Program-made: the position numbers and the translations under genes | Source of the DNA: JAUIBE01 sp035267185 | GTDB lineage: Bacteria; Pseudomonadota; Gammaproteobacteria; Xanthomonadales; SZUA-36 | Length of the DNA stretch: 60,315 bases | Assembly: GCA_035267185.1 (NCBI GenBank) | Contig: DATFLY010000063.1 | Location: forward strand, 1 to 60,315 | Direction: 5' to 3' | Shown here: in pieces, positions 8,441 through 17,698 of the stretch | How positions within the stretch are numbered: the stretch's first letter is position 1 | Layout of the letters: the number at the start of each line of letters is the position of its first letter | Notes under the pieces: generated by a model | Databases searched by the model: none | What the model was told of the DNA's origin: nothing | The model's input: only the letters and a program-made list of their open reading frames with translations

Positions 8441-8845
8441 TCAGGCATTTTTGCGCGGTCGTGGTGAGTGCAACCAGGCATTGCTCAGCAGGCAGACAAT
8501 CAGCAAAACACTGTATTCCATGCCATTGCGACCAAGACCAACAACAAACCATCCCTCGGGAGCATGAACCAGCACGATTCCAACAGCGTAGATAACGGCA
8601 TACACAACACAAAGTGGGGTGACAAATCGGCCGAAGGCCAGTAAAGGTGTACCAAGAACTTACAGGGCTGTCATGCCAATCGCAACTCCCGTTCCGTATG
8701 GAAAACCCAGGCCATCCAGCCAGGCTCCGAAAGGCTCCACACCACCTGCAAGCCATCTCGCCCAACCATGTGCTGCAATCATGCCACTGATAACCAGCCG
8801 CTGAATCGACAGCACAAATACGGCTCGCTTGTTTTCAGTTGTCAT
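8441..8845 (-). pseudogene. DoxX-family membrane protein gene interrupted by an in-frame TAA
   Basis: The ATG at 8845 (GAGG upstream) starts a frame encoding a helical membrane protein with DoxX-like features: QRLVISGMIAAHGWAR, FGAWLDGLGFPYGTG and GMTAL. It then meets TAA at 8660-8662. Translation in the same frame continues without other stops to TGA at 8441-8443 as VLGTPLLAFGRFVTPL..., a typical DoxX third-helix region, and two further hydrophobic segments. Restoring one base (TAA from GAA) would give a 134-residue DoxX protein with EVLG at this point. It looks like a recent nonsense mutation rather than decay. Family naming rests on motif recall. Confidence 0.65.
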
Positions 8846-8866
8846 CAGGAAGCCACCTCATAAGTG

Positions 8867-9349
8867 TCACGCACCCGGAAGGGAAGAGTCATGAAACGCC
8901 GCTCGTCGCCAGTCTCCATTCTGCTTCACCCAGACGTTTGTGAACGCCAGCGCCATGGTAAACGGTTCTCCATTTCTAACTCCGTTTGCCCGGGCAACGC
9001 CAATCACCACCGCCATGTCGCCATAAAGTTCTACTTGAAGATCCTCAACTTCGTAGTCCTCGTAGGAAAAGTCTCCATTCTGAATTTCAGCACCCCGGGA
9101 CGCCAGCCATGCCAGCCATTGGTATTTGTTGATGACATTTCCTGAGCTGCCATTGACGTGGCGGTAATTTTCAGTGAGCAAGTTGTCGAGCGTTGCAATG
9201 TCAGCACTCTGAAATGCAGCAGAAAACCTGGAAAAGGCCGACCTGACCTCCTGCTCCCTGTCTGAATCCTGCGCTGACACTGAAAACGGGACCAGTACCA
9301 TGTAAAGGCAAACCAGGAATATAAACACGATTTTTTTATAAGTTTTCAT
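8867..9349 (-). CDS. secreted SnoaL-like / DUF4440 (NTF2-fold) protein
   Basis: A 160-residue protein. A signal peptide (KKIVFIFLVCLYMVLVPFSVSA, likely cleaved after SA) precedes a small alpha+beta cone domain. Segments typical of the NTF2-like/DUF4440 superfamily are AFSRFSAAFQSADIATLDNLLTE, YRHVNGSSG, then DMAVVIGVA and FTNVWVKQNGDWRRAAFH. Members are enzymes or binding proteins of varied function, so no reaction is assigned. The ATG at 9349 (MKTYKK) is preferred over the GTG at 9367 because it gives a compact signal peptide. Confidence 0.75.
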   Translation of the reverse strand: MKTYKKIVFIFLVCLYMVLVPFSVSAQDSDREQEVRSAFSRFSAAFQSADIATLDNLLTENYRHVNGSSGNVINKYQWLAWLASRGAEIQNGDFSYEDYEVEDLQVELYGDMAVVIGVARANGVRNGEPFTMALAFTNVWVKQNGDWRRAAFHDSSLPGA

Positions 9350-9506
9350 TTGAAACTCACAATGCACGGATAACCCCTGCTTATCTCGCTATTGGGACTC
9401 GAAATAATACCCGGGTGAAATTGTATTTTTCAGGACATTGCTTCCGATAAGCCATCAGGTGATGATATGACCCGTTATTCCGACATACCGGTTGTGAAGG
9501 GCCTGA

Positions 9507-10367
9507 ATGGACAACGAAGACAACGCTTCTTTTTGGGAAGGTTTCAACGAGCCAGCCAATAAATGGCTGTTCTCGGCATCGGTTGGTCTTTTCATGTCCC
9601 TGTTCATGATCGCCTTCCAGCCCTTTGGCGTGACCAATCATGACCCGGATTTTGAAATCAATCTCGCCTTCCTGTCTTTGTTGTTCGGCTTTGGGGTGCT
9701 GGTCACCCTGGTGCTTGCTGCCAATGAGTTCTTTGTGCGTCCGCTGGTGGTGCGATCACCCGGCCATGCCGGAATGGTTGTCTGGATTGCCTGGGTTTAC
9801 ATCCTGGTCGGTTCAGTGTTGTTCCTGCTCTACAACTTCGTGGGCAACTGGCACGATTTTAGCTTCTCAAGCTGGTTGGGATTCTTGCGCGATGTGGGAA
9901 TGATCATCACTTTTCCAATCGCGGGATTTATGTTTTACCTTCGTCACCAGGCATTGAAATCAGAATACACACGCCTGCAGTCCAACCCGCCGGAATCCAG
10001 CAACGAGATGGTGACGTTCACATCCGAAAATGGCAAAGATCCGCTTTTGGTGTCGTTTCGGGATCTGCTGTATCTCGAATCTGAAGACAATTACGTGAAT
10101 ATTTCATACCTGGAAAACAGGCAACCCAAATCGCACCTGATCCGCTCGAGCCTGAAGCGCCTTGAGGGCATGATTGACGATCCTAACCTGGCCCGCTGCC
10201 ACCGCTCATTTATTGTGAACCTGTCCAGGGTCCGAAGTTGCCGTGGTAATCGTCATGGCCTGCACCTCAAGTTACAGGGTATGGACGGAATCGTGCCCGT
10301 GTCACGAAAATATACCGACAGAATCCTGGACACCCTCCAGGCAGGGCCTGCCACAAGTCATACCTGA
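9507..10367 (+). CDS. membrane-anchored LytTR transcriptional regulator
   Basis: A 286-residue protein. Four hydrophobic segments occupy about residues 20-38, 51-73, 88-112 and 126-146, followed by a C-terminal LytTR DNA-binding domain at about 170-278. Recognisable LytTR features are VSFRDLLYLESEDNYVNI, the SSLKRLEGM helix, FARCHRSF-like LARCHRSFIVNLSRV and a terminal VPVSRKYTDRIL. It lacks a receiver domain, so sensing probably occurs through the membrane part. GAAGGG lies before the ATG. The next gene is on the same strand 112 bp downstream with a direct repeat between, making that gene a likely target. Confidence 0.85.
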   Translation: MDNEDNASFWEGFNEPANKWLFSASVGLFMSLFMIAFQPFGVTNHDPDFEINLAFLSLLFGFGVLVTLVLAANEFFVRPLVVRSPGHAGMVVWIAWVYILVGSVLFLLYNFVGNWHDFSFSSWLGFLRDVGMIITFPIAGFMFYLRHQALKSEYTRLQSNPPESSNEMVTFTSENGKDPLLVSFRDLLYLESEDNYVNISYLENRQPKSHLIRSSLKRLEGMIDDPNLARCHRSFIVNLSRVRSCRGNRHGLHLKLQGMDGIVPVSRKYTDRILDTLQAGPATSHT

Positions 10368-10373
10368 GCTGGT

Positions 10374-10403
10374 CATTTGTCCCTGACCGGACACATTCGT
10401 CCC
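10374..10403 (+). promoter_or_regulatory. possible LytTR operator (direct repeat)
   Basis: CATTTGTCCC (10374-10383) and CATTCGTCCC (10394-10403) are direct repeats spaced 20 bp start to start, about two helical turns. LytTR proteins characteristically bind two direct repeats about 21 bp apart. The site lies between the LytTR gene and the membrane protein gene at 10480. Assignment is inference. Confidence 0.4.
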
Positions 10404-10479
10404 AAACACCTGTTTTGCTCTTCAACCCATGCTCCTCCGGCGCTAAATTCCAATTGCACACACACCTGGAGGAAATGAA

Positions 10480-11160
10480 ATGCAACAATTTGCCAACGCA
10501 TCAACCTCAGACGCCTGGATACGAACCGGTTCACTCATGGGCCTGACCGCGGCGCTGATTTATTATGGAATGGCTTTCCCCATCATTCCTGACCGTCTGC
10601 AGGAGCTACTGGCGCTGATCTTTCCCGGACTGCTCTTGTGCGGCCATGTCGCACTGTTTCACTGGTTTAACCGACAGCGTCCATCGGCCCTCAACCAGGC
10701 CGCCCTCATTTTTGGAATCGGCGCACCCATCCTTTTTACTGCCATGATCTGCGCACAGATGTCGATGGCCAACTACATGGACAGGTTTTTTCACACCCTT
10801 GACAAGGCCGGGCAAGAAGCGCAAATCAACATCTGGCGTGCCGCTGACTCAATCCAGTTGGGAATCGATGTGGCCTGGGACATGTTCATCCTGCCCACCA
10901 TACTGATGTTCGCAATCCTGGCATTCAGGCACCTGCCTTTTGGCAAGCTCATCGGTGCGGCAGGCGTGGTGCTCGGTATTGGCGGATTGGTCTTCAACAT
11001 CTGGACATTTCCAACGCCACCCATTGACGTGGGCCTGCCCGATGTGGGGCCATTCGCAATGGCCTGGTATGCAATTTTCTTTGCGACTGTTTTTTTAAAC
11101 CGCTCTTCAAGCACCATTGAAAACCAGCAACTCAAGCGTGTTGGGGCGGAATTCGGCTAG
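10480..11160 (+). CDS. integral membrane protein of unknown function
   Basis: A 226-residue protein with about six hydrophobic segments (roughly 17-37, 42-62, 75-93, 131-149, 156-174 and 188-206) and no catalytic motif I can name. A strong ribosome site, GGAGGAAATGAA, directly precedes the ATG. It sits 112 bp after the membrane LytTR regulator on the same strand, with the candidate operator in the gap. The pair may be a sensor-regulator with its membrane partner or output. The tail after the last helix is short and hydrophilic. Confidence 0.7.
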   Translation: MQQFANASTSDAWIRTGSLMGLTAALIYYGMAFPIIPDRLQELLALIFPGLLLCGHVALFHWFNRQRPSALNQAALIFGIGAPILFTAMICAQMSMANYMDRFFHTLDKAGQEAQINIWRAADSIQLGIDVAWDMFILPTILMFAILAFRHLPFGKLIGAAGVVLGIGGLVFNIWTFPTPPIDVGLPDVGPFAMAWYAIFFATVFLNRSSSTIENQQLKRVGAEFG

Positions 11161-11189
11161 GTAGGAATTCGGCTAAGAATTTTGCGAAG

Positions 11190-11945
11190 TCACTTCGCTG
11201 GTCCCGGGATCCCTTCTTTGGACCCGACGGCCAGCGTGACTTCGACGCTGTGAAGGTCAAACGATCCGGCACTGCGACTCAGACTGAGCTCAATCCAACC
11301 GCTTTGTTCGGCCTGAAGGGCGACCAGGATATGACCCCGCTCACCATCCGGATCCGGAAATTCCTGGGTTCCGGCACTGGACTCAATGCTGTAAACACCC
11401 TCGCCTTCCCCGTTTATCAGAAAATCGAGCAGATAAGCTTGCCCTGCAATCAGGTTGAGCCCAACCACCGCCTTTCCCGGCATGCTTTGATTAAAATGCA
11501 TGACCGAGCGCGCGTCCACGCGTTGCGCTCCTTCCGATGACAGGAAAGCGCGGTGGACATACCAGGGTCGTTTTGGGGAAAGGATGAGTTGGCGAACCGA
11601 AGGGGTACGACCCTGGGTTTGAATATTGTTCAGCAGAGGTACTCCGCCGCTACCGCCGCCACTGATCTCTTCAATCAGCGCCTGTCTTTCGGTGCCGGAG
11701 AGCTGCATGGGTTTGCGAGGCTGGTTCCAATCGGGCAACAGGGCATTGGCACTTTGCTCGTCAGGACTGACGGTGATCACCGTGAATTTCGGCAGCCCAT
11801 CGTCGGTTGCAAAAGCAACCACACAAAAAAACGAGGCAAACGGCAAAATCATCAACCACAAAAAGGCCATCCTGGCAGAATGCACCGAGCGTACACGCTG
11901 TTTGTGATTGATAGACTTCTCATTGTTACTCTGGCTTTTCGCCAT
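11190..11945 (-). CDS. secreted or membrane-anchored hypothetical protein
   Basis: A 251-residue protein of unknown family. A basic N-terminus is followed by one hydrophobic segment (MAFLWLMILPFASFFCVVAFA), then a predicted beta-rich extracytoplasmic part. That part contains a flexible glycine patch (SGGGSGGVP) and segments such as VGLNLIAGQAYLLDFLINGEG and SGWIELSLSRSAGSFDLHSVEVTLA that resemble a jelly-roll sandwich. The ATG at 11945 has GAGGAAAACCCG directly before it; the alternative at 11969 lacks a site. It is transcribed divergently from fhs with about 120 bp between. Confidence 0.7.
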   Translation of the reverse strand: MAKSQSNNEKSINHKQRVRSVHSARMAFLWLMILPFASFFCVVAFATDDGLPKFTVITVSPDEQSANALLPDWNQPRKPMQLSGTERQALIEEISGGGSGGVPLLNNIQTQGRTPSVRQLILSPKRPWYVHRAFLSSEGAQRVDARSVMHFNQSMPGKAVVGLNLIAGQAYLLDFLINGEGEGVYSIESSAGTQEFPDPDGERGHILVALQAEQSGWIELSLSRSAGSFDLHSVEVTLAVGSKEGIPGPAK

Positions 11946-12069
11946 CGGGTTTTCCTCAAAAAGCTGCACAGCCTAAGCGCTCGCCTGCGCAGGAACAAGT
12001 TACTTCTGCCACAATACGCGATCGTAAACCAATGCGTGGATAAGAAACTACGAAGAAGGAGTGCCTCCA

Positions 12070-13740
12070 ATGCAATCTGACAGCGCCATTGCCGCACAGG
12101 TTCAACCCAAACCCATCACCGAGATCGCAGCCAAGTTGGGGGTCGAAGATAACGATCTACGGCCTTATGGACACTTGTTTGCAAAGATTCATACAGACGC
12201 GCTAAAGAGGCCGTCACCGCGTCCTGGAAAATCGAGGTTGATCCTGGTTTCCGCGACAACGCCAACAGCTGCCGGCGAAGGCAAGACAACCACTTCGATT
12301 GGCCTGGGCCAGGCCTTTGGAAAACTGGGAGAATCCGTGTGTATCGCGTTGCGTGAACCCTCACTTGGGCCCTGCCTGGGCGTCAAGGGCGGCGCGACCG
12401 GAGGTGGTCATTCCCAGGTGATTCCTGCTGACCGCATCAACCTTCATTTTACAGGTGATTTCCATGCCATCACCTCGGCCAACAACCTGATTTCGGCTTC
12501 ACTCGATAACCATATTTACTGGGATAACGAGCTGGATCTGGATCCAAGGATGGTCGTATGGCGTCGTGTCATGGACATGAATGATCGCAGCCTGAGAAAA
12601 ATCGTGCTGGGGTTAGGCGGACGTTACCAGGGAACACCACGCGAGGGCGGCTTTGACATTACAGCCGCCTCCGAAATCATGGCCATTTTGTGCCTGGCCT
12701 CTGATATTGATGACCTTCGGGCACGCCTGGATCGCATCTTGATCGGCAGCACCTTCAAGGGTGATCCCGTTTATCTCAAGGATCTGAAGATCACCGACGC
12801 CTTGCTGGCCCTGCTTCGTGATGCCATTCACCCCAACCTCGTTCAGACGCTCGAAGGCGTGCCGGTGCTGATGCACGGTGGCCCGTTCGCTAACATTGCA
12901 CACGGCTGTAACAGCGTGATCGCAACGCGCATGGCAATGCACATGGCAGACTGGGCCATTACCGAGGCTGGTTTCGGATTCGACCTGGGCGCTGAGAAAT
13001 TTTTCGATATCAAGGCACGCTCTGCTGGCCTGGATCCTGATGCAGTGGTCCTGGTGACAACCGTACGCGCCCTTAAAATGCACGGTGGCAAAGCCAAGGA
13101 CAAACTCAATGAACCTGATGTGGATGCGGTTCGACGCGGCCTCGACAACCTCGAAAAGCATATTGAAAGCGTCAACCAGTTCAACAAGGATCCGGTGGTT
13201 GCACTCAACCGGTTTGAGGCCGACACCGATGAAGAAATTGCGGTGGTTCGGCAACATGCAACACGCGAAAACGTGACATTTGCCGAGAGCAGGCATTTCA
13301 TGGAAGGTGGCGATGGCGCTGTCGATCTTGCCAGAGCAGTCATGAAAGCCGCAGAAAATCCGAGGCCATTTAAGCCGCTATATGAACTTGATGCACCCGT
13401 GGTGGAGAAGGTTCGCGCTGTGTGCCAGGGCATGTATGGAGCAGCAGACGTTGCCTTCACCAAGGACGCCGAAAAGGACCTCAGGCGAATCGAGGATCTT
13501 GGGCTTGCCAATTTGCCTATCTGTATTGCCAAGGCACCCAGCTCTCTTTCCGATGATCCTGCCCTGCATGGGCGCCCCCGGGATTTCCAGGTCACCGTGC
13601 GCAACTTCCAGATCAATGCAGGCGCTGGCTTCCTGGTCGTACTCACAGGAGACATCATGAGGATGCCCGGTCTGCCCCGACATCCCAAGGCTCAACAGGT
13701 GGTGTTTCACCCGGACGGAAGCATCGAGGGAATCGGCTAG
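12070..13740 (+). CDS. fhs: formate-tetrahydrofolate ligase
   Basis: A 556-residue single-domain formyltetrahydrofolate synthetase that joins formate to tetrahydrofolate using ATP, feeding one-carbon units to purine and formyl-methionine synthesis. Motifs are the ATP loop TPTAAGEGKTTTSIGLGQA, CLGVKGGATGGG, FTGDFHAITSANNL, DLGAEKFFDIK and a C-terminal GDIMRMPGLPRHP. The ATG at 12070 has AAGGAG nine bases upstream and is preferred over the GTG at 12061. Its stop TAG shares the four bases CTAG with the stop of the convergent lipid kinase gene. folD and purU are not nearby. Confidence 0.96.
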   Translation: MQSDSAIAAQVQPKPITEIAAKLGVEDNDLRPYGHLFAKIHTDALKRPSPRPGKSRLILVSATTPTAAGEGKTTTSIGLGQAFGKLGESVCIALREPSLGPCLGVKGGATGGGHSQVIPADRINLHFTGDFHAITSANNLISASLDNHIYWDNELDLDPRMVVWRRVMDMNDRSLRKIVLGLGGRYQGTPREGGFDITAASEIMAILCLASDIDDLRARLDRILIGSTFKGDPVYLKDLKITDALLALLRDAIHPNLVQTLEGVPVLMHGGPFANIAHGCNSVIATRMAMHMADWAITEAGFGFDLGAEKFFDIKARSAGLDPDAVVLVTTVRALKMHGGKAKDKLNEPDVDAVRRGLDNLEKHIESVNQFNKDPVVALNRFEADTDEEIAVVRQHATRENVTFAESRHFMEGGDGAVDLARAVMKAAENPRPFKPLYELDAPVVEKVRAVCQGMYGAADVAFTKDAEKDLRRIEDLGLANLPICIAKAPSSLSDDPALHGRPRDFQVTVRNFQINAGAGFLVVLTGDIMRMPGLPRHPKAQQVVFHPDGSIEGIG

Positions 13741-14630
13741 GGCACAAACATGTCGATTTCAGAGGGCAGACATTCGATTCGAACCGGTGTCTGGCTGCGG
13801 AATTCGCCATCGACCATCAGCTCCAGACCATCGGGCGATGAAATGGTGATCACCCTGCCCTGCAGGGTCTCCACCTCCTTGTATTTGATGTGTTCCCCTT
13901 TATAAATCGTTGGAAAAAGGCGAAGCAGTCGCAATCGCGATAACTTCCTGACCAGAACGATATCCAGCAGGCCATCATGAATCTTTGCACCCGGCGCAAT
14001 CAGAAATGACGTTCCCGTGTAACGTGAGTTGGAAACTTCCGCGAGCAGGTTTTCCTGTCTGATGACCTGGCCATCCACTTCCAGCTCCAGCAGATGACTC
14101 CTTAGCCGCAAGCAGCGCCACAGGGTGGCCAGGGTGTAGGCCGATTTGCCGGCAAATTTGAGTTTCGCGGCAGTGCGCCCTGCATCTGTGACGAATCCAA
14201 AACCTGCAATATTCAGAAAGTAGAATGTATCTGAATGCGTTTCGACTTTTCCAATGTCAACGGACCTGGTGGTCCCTTTGACAATCGCATCAACACTCTC
14301 AAGCCATGCATCCGGATCCAGACCGATGTCCCTGGAAAATGCGTTTCCTGTGCCAACAGGAATCAGGCCCAATGGTCGACGATTCTTTGCCGGATGGGTC
14401 ATCAGGCCATTGAGCGCCTGGGACAGGGTTCCGTCACCACCGGCAACCACAACCGCATCAATCCTGGTCAGATCCGCTTCCCTGACAAGTTCCTCTGCGT
14501 GACCAGAGTGGCTGGTTGCCTGAACATCTGCTTCGACTCCGGACGCCTGCATACGCTCGCGGATTGCGGGAAGTCGTCGTCCGGCACGGCCACCAGCAGC
14601 AAGTGGATTAAACACCAGCAGGAGTTTCAT
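13737..14630 (-). CDS. diacylglycerol kinase-family lipid kinase
   Basis: A 297-residue protein of the DAGK catalytic/YegS-BmrU family, which phosphorylates lipids on the inner face of the membrane. It begins KLLLVFNPLAAGG, has the nucleotide-binding VVAGGDGTLSQALNGL near residue 60 and GLIPVGTGNAFSRD near 90. The C-terminal beta domain contains LIAPGAKIHDGLLDIVLVRK and GLELMVDGEF. No transmembrane helix is present, so it is a soluble YegS-type enzyme rather than DgkA. Substrate (diacylglycerol, phosphatidylglycerol or a sphingoid base) is unknown. Its stop overlaps that of fhs. Confidence 0.9.
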   Translation of the reverse strand: MKLLLVFNPLAAGGRAGRRLPAIRERMQASGVEADVQATSHSGHAEELVREADLTRIDAVVVAGGDGTLSQALNGLMTHPAKNRRPLGLIPVGTGNAFSRDIGLDPDAWLESVDAIVKGTTRSVDIGKVETHSDTFYFLNIAGFGFVTDAGRTAAKLKFAGKSAYTLATLWRCLRLRSHLLELEVDGQVIRQENLLAEVSNSRYTGTSFLIAPGAKIHDGLLDIVLVRKLSRLRLLRLFPTIYKGEHIKYKEVETLQGRVITISSPDGLELMVDGEFRSQTPVRIECLPSEIDMFVP

Positions 14631-14695
14631 GATTCAATGCGCATCGCAGATCGGTATTGACAACATGTTATCTGCTTTTTGTGGAGGTTAAAGTT

Positions 14696-15658
14696 TTGCA
14701 CGTTTTTCGATTGATTAAACTCTGTTTGATTGCCCTGATCCTGGTGTCACTGGCCAGCTGTGGCCCGGGCGAGGATGAGGGGGGTGAGCAACGGAGCCGC
14801 ATTCGGTTTGAAGTCATCGCATCGGTGCAGGAAAAATCCCTGAACGAGATCAGTGGCATCGAGGCGTTTTCATCTGAAAACGGATTGCACACCCACTTTG
14901 TGGTTCACAACGATGACGGCGACCCTGACCTTTGGATCCTGGATGAGTCGGGGGATATGGCTCGCAAACTCGAAATTAAGGGGGCAAAAAATCGTGACTG
15001 GGAAGACCTGACCCTGATACATCGTGAGGGCCAGACGCTTCTGACTGTTGGTGATATTGGTGACAACCTGGGTATCCGTTCTTCAATCAGGCTCTATTTC
15101 ATCGAATGGCCGCCTTTACAGAAATCGACCAGCTTTGAGAAGCACCACAAGCTGAAGCTCACCTACCCCGATGGAGCACGTGACTGCGAGGCCATGGCAT
15201 ATGACCCTTCAACTGACCGTCTGCTGTTCATGACCAAGCGTGACAAACCGCCACGTCTGTACTCCCTGGATGTCAGTCAGGCACTAAAAGCCTCGGAAAT
15301 GGAGCTCGACTTTCTCGGCACGGTAGCCAGCCTACGTCCACCAACACGGGAAGACCTGAGGCAGTTCGGGAAGGATGGCAGCTGGATATCACAGCCAACA
15401 GGAATGGATATCAGTGATGACGGCTCAATGGCAGCCGTGATCACTTATCGAAGCCTTTACCTTTTTGAACGCAAATCCAACCAGACCTGGGAGGAAGTTT
15501 TTACAACACGGCCACGAGAGTTTCTGGGCCCCGTTTCAAACAGCGAGGAAGCAATCGCTTTCGATGTCAATAACCAGGCCGTGATCATTTCAAGTGAAGA
15601 TCAACCGGCCCCGATTTTTAGAGCGGAGTTACCGGCCCCGGCAACCGACCAGAAGTGA
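14696..15658 (+). CDS. lipoprotein with propeller-like domain
   Basis: A 320-residue exported protein. The TTG at 14696 is the likely start: GGAGG lies eight bases upstream and the product begins with a signal peptide ending in the lipobox LASC. The mature part has repeated blade-like segments (NEISGIEAFSSENGLHTHFV, DPDLWILDESGDMARKLEI, NRDWEDLTLI, TLLTVGDIGDN, DCEAMAYDP, RLLFMTKRD, QPTGMDISDDGSMAAVITY, EEAIAFDVNNQAVIISSED). These resemble NHL/SdiA-regulated and phytase-like beta-propellers. No catalytic residues can be assigned. It is convergent with ligA, the stops being adjacent. Confidence 0.75.
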   Translation: MHVFRLIKLCLIALILVSLASCGPGEDEGGEQRSRIRFEVIASVQEKSLNEISGIEAFSSENGLHTHFVVHNDDGDPDLWILDESGDMARKLEIKGAKNRDWEDLTLIHREGQTLLTVGDIGDNLGIRSSIRLYFIEWPPLQKSTSFEKHHKLKLTYPDGARDCEAMAYDPSTDRLLFMTKRDKPPRLYSLDVSQALKASEMELDFLGTVASLRPPTREDLRQFGKDGSWISQPTGMDISDDGSMAAVITYRSLYLFERKSNQTWEEVFTTRPREFLGPVSNSEEAIAFDVNNQAVIISSEDQPAPIFRAELPAPATDQK

Positions 15659-15659
15659 G

Positions 15660-17690
15660 TCAGCCTGTTTCAACCCCGTGTGAACTGAGAAGTTCTAATA
15701 ACCCGGCTTCATCCATCACATCAATGCCGAGCTTTTCCGCTTTGGTCAGCTTAGAGCCAGCAGCTTCCCCTGCAACCACCGTGTGCGTTTTTGAAGACAC
15801 GCTGCCCACCACTTTTGCGCCCAGGCCTTCCAGCCACCTTTTGGCCTGAGCCCTGGGAACACTCAGCGCACCGGTCAGAACCCAGGACTGACCTGCCAGA
15901 GGCTGCTCGCCCTCAACAGATTCCAGCGGCTGCCATTGCACCCCGGCCTCCGCCAGGCTTTCTATCACAGCCACATTCTCAGGCTGCTGGAAGAAGCTGA
16001 AAACATGATGGGCAACAATCGGGCCCACATCCGATACTTCAACCAGGTCTTCTTCGCTTGCATTGGCCAGTTTTTCCAGGGACCCAAAATGCCGGGCCAG
16101 TGAAGTTGCAGTGACTTCGCCAACTTCCCTGATTCCCAGTGCATAAAGCAGTCGATCAAGCGGTGGTTTGGTGCTTTTCTCAAGTTGAGTCAGCAGGTTG
16201 TCCGCAGACAACTCTCCCATCCGTTCGAGTGCAACCAATTGGTTTTTTTCCAATCGAAAAAGATCTGCAACTGAATTGACCAGGTCCTGTTCAACCAACT
16301 GATCAATCAGTTTTGTACCCAGGCCTTCGATGTCCATGGCCCGCCTTGAGGCGAAGTGCATCAGGCTCTGTTTTCTTTGTGCCTTGCATACAAGCCCACC
16401 GGTACAACGGATCACGGCCTCACCTTCGACTCGTTCAGTATCCGAACCACATACCGGACAGACATCCGGCATTTCAAATTCAGGCGGATTACCTTCCCGG
16501 CGCTCCATCACGACACGGGCTACTTCCGGTATGACATCACCTGCCCTGCGAACCACCACCCAGTCCCCGACACGCACATCCTTGCGGCGAATCTCGTCTA
16601 TGTTGTGAAGCGTGGCATTGGTGACCGTTACGCCCCCCACAAATACCGGTTCCAATCGGGCCACCGGAGTCAGAGCGCCTGTGCGACCAACCTGTACGTC
16701 GATCTCAAGCAATCGGGTGATTTCTTCCTGGGCCGGGAATTTTTGTGCAATCGCCCAGCGTGGTGCGCGTGACACAAAGCCAAGGATGTCCTGTTGCCGC
16801 CTGGAATCTACCTTGAAAACAACGCCATCGATGTCATAAGGAAGCGACTCACGCATCTCCATAATTCGCTGATAGAAATCCAGGCATCCTTGTGCATCAC
16901 GGACGCGCTGAACCAGGGGACTGACCGGAAAACCCCAGTCCTTCAGTGTTTGCAGAATTTCAAACTGGCTGTCGGAAAACACGATCTCACCAGCCAGGCC
17001 ATAAGTAAAGAAAGACAATGGCCGCCCTGCTGTCAGCCTGGGATCAAGTTGACGCAAACTGCCAGCTGCAGCGTTCCTGGGATTGATCAGGGGTTTGCCA
17101 TCCGTCTCAGCCATACGACGGTTGTATGCTTCAAAACCCGCCAATGGCATGTAGACCTCGCCACGAACCTCCAATGTTGATGGCCAGTTATCGCCTCGCA
17201 GCTGCAATGGAATGGATTCGATGGTGCGCGCATTGGAAGTGACGTTTTCCCCCGTTGAACCGTCCCCTCTTGTGGCAGCACGTGTCAACCGGCCATCTTC
17301 ATAGCGAAGCGAAATGGCCACGCCATCCAGTTTGGGTTCTGCCACGTAAACCACATGCGCGGTTTCGAGCGCTTTTTGTGCACGCTCATGGAAACGTTCA
17401 ATTTCTTCATCGCTGAAGGCATTACCCAATGACAACATCGGGACTTCGTGACGGACCGACTCGAACGCGGCAAGGGGCTCAGCACCCACCCGCTGAGTTG
17501 GTGACTCGGACGTAATCAGTTCAGGGTGAGCTTCTTCCAGTTGTTGCAATTCCCGCAACAGACGATCGTATTCAGCATCGGGGACACTGGGTTCGTCGAG
17601 AACGTAATAACGGTAGTTGTGACCTTGAATTTCTTTTCGCAGTGAGGCAACACGGGCTGTCACTTCTTCTGCGATTCCATTGCTGCCCAT
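15660..17690 (-). CDS. ligA: NAD-dependent DNA ligase LigA
   Basis: A complete replicative DNA ligase (676 residues) that seals nicks using NAD. Order of domains: N-terminal NAD-binding Ia domain (YYVLDEPSVPDAEYDRLL), nucleotidyltransferase domain with the AMP-accepting lysine in AEPKLDGVA, OB fold, a four-cysteine zinc finger (CPVCGSD ... CTGGLVC), helix-hairpin-helix domains around 500-580 and a C-terminal BRCT domain (GQSWVLTGALSVPRAQAKRWLE). The ATG at 17690 is chosen; a TTG at 17702 overlapping the zipA stop is possible. zipA ends eight bases upstream on the same strand, so zipA-ligA form an operon behind smc, an order also found in other gammaproteobacteria. Confidence 0.96.
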   Translation of the reverse strand: MGSNGIAEEVTARVASLRKEIQGHNYRYYVLDEPSVPDAEYDRLLRELQQLEEAHPELITSESPTQRVGAEPLAAFESVRHEVPMLSLGNAFSDEEIERFHERAQKALETAHVVYVAEPKLDGVAISLRYEDGRLTRAATRGDGSTGENVTSNARTIESIPLQLRGDNWPSTLEVRGEVYMPLAGFEAYNRRMAETDGKPLINPRNAAAGSLRQLDPRLTAGRPLSFFTYGLAGEIVFSDSQFEILQTLKDWGFPVSPLVQRVRDAQGCLDFYQRIMEMRESLPYDIDGVVFKVDSRRQQDILGFVSRAPRWAIAQKFPAQEEITRLLEIDVQVGRTGALTPVARLEPVFVGGVTVTNATLHNIDEIRRKDVRVGDWVVVRRAGDVIPEVARVVMERREGNPPEFEMPDVCPVCGSDTERVEGEAVIRCTGGLVCKAQRKQSLMHFASRRAMDIEGLGTKLIDQLVEQDLVNSVADLFRLEKNQLVALERMGELSADNLLTQLEKSTKPPLDRLLYALGIREVGEVTATSLARHFGSLEKLANASEEDLVEVSDVGPIVAHHVFSFFQQPENVAVIESLAEAGVQWQPLESVEGEQPLAGQSWVLTGALSVPRAQAKRWLEGLGAKVVGSVSSKTHTVVAGEAAGSKLTKAEKLGIDVMDEAGLLELLSSHGVETG

Positions 17691-17698
17691 TTCAGAAA

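Noticed and set aside
8091..8765. 224-residue minus-strand frame overlapping the DoxX and hypothetical genes
   Set aside because: Rich in Trp, Cys and Arg, as expected of an out-of-frame translation; the alternative frame gives clear DoxX sequence.
12613..13688. Long antisense frames within fhs
   Set aside because: They mirror the codon structure of a highly conserved gene and have no start signals or recognisable motifs.
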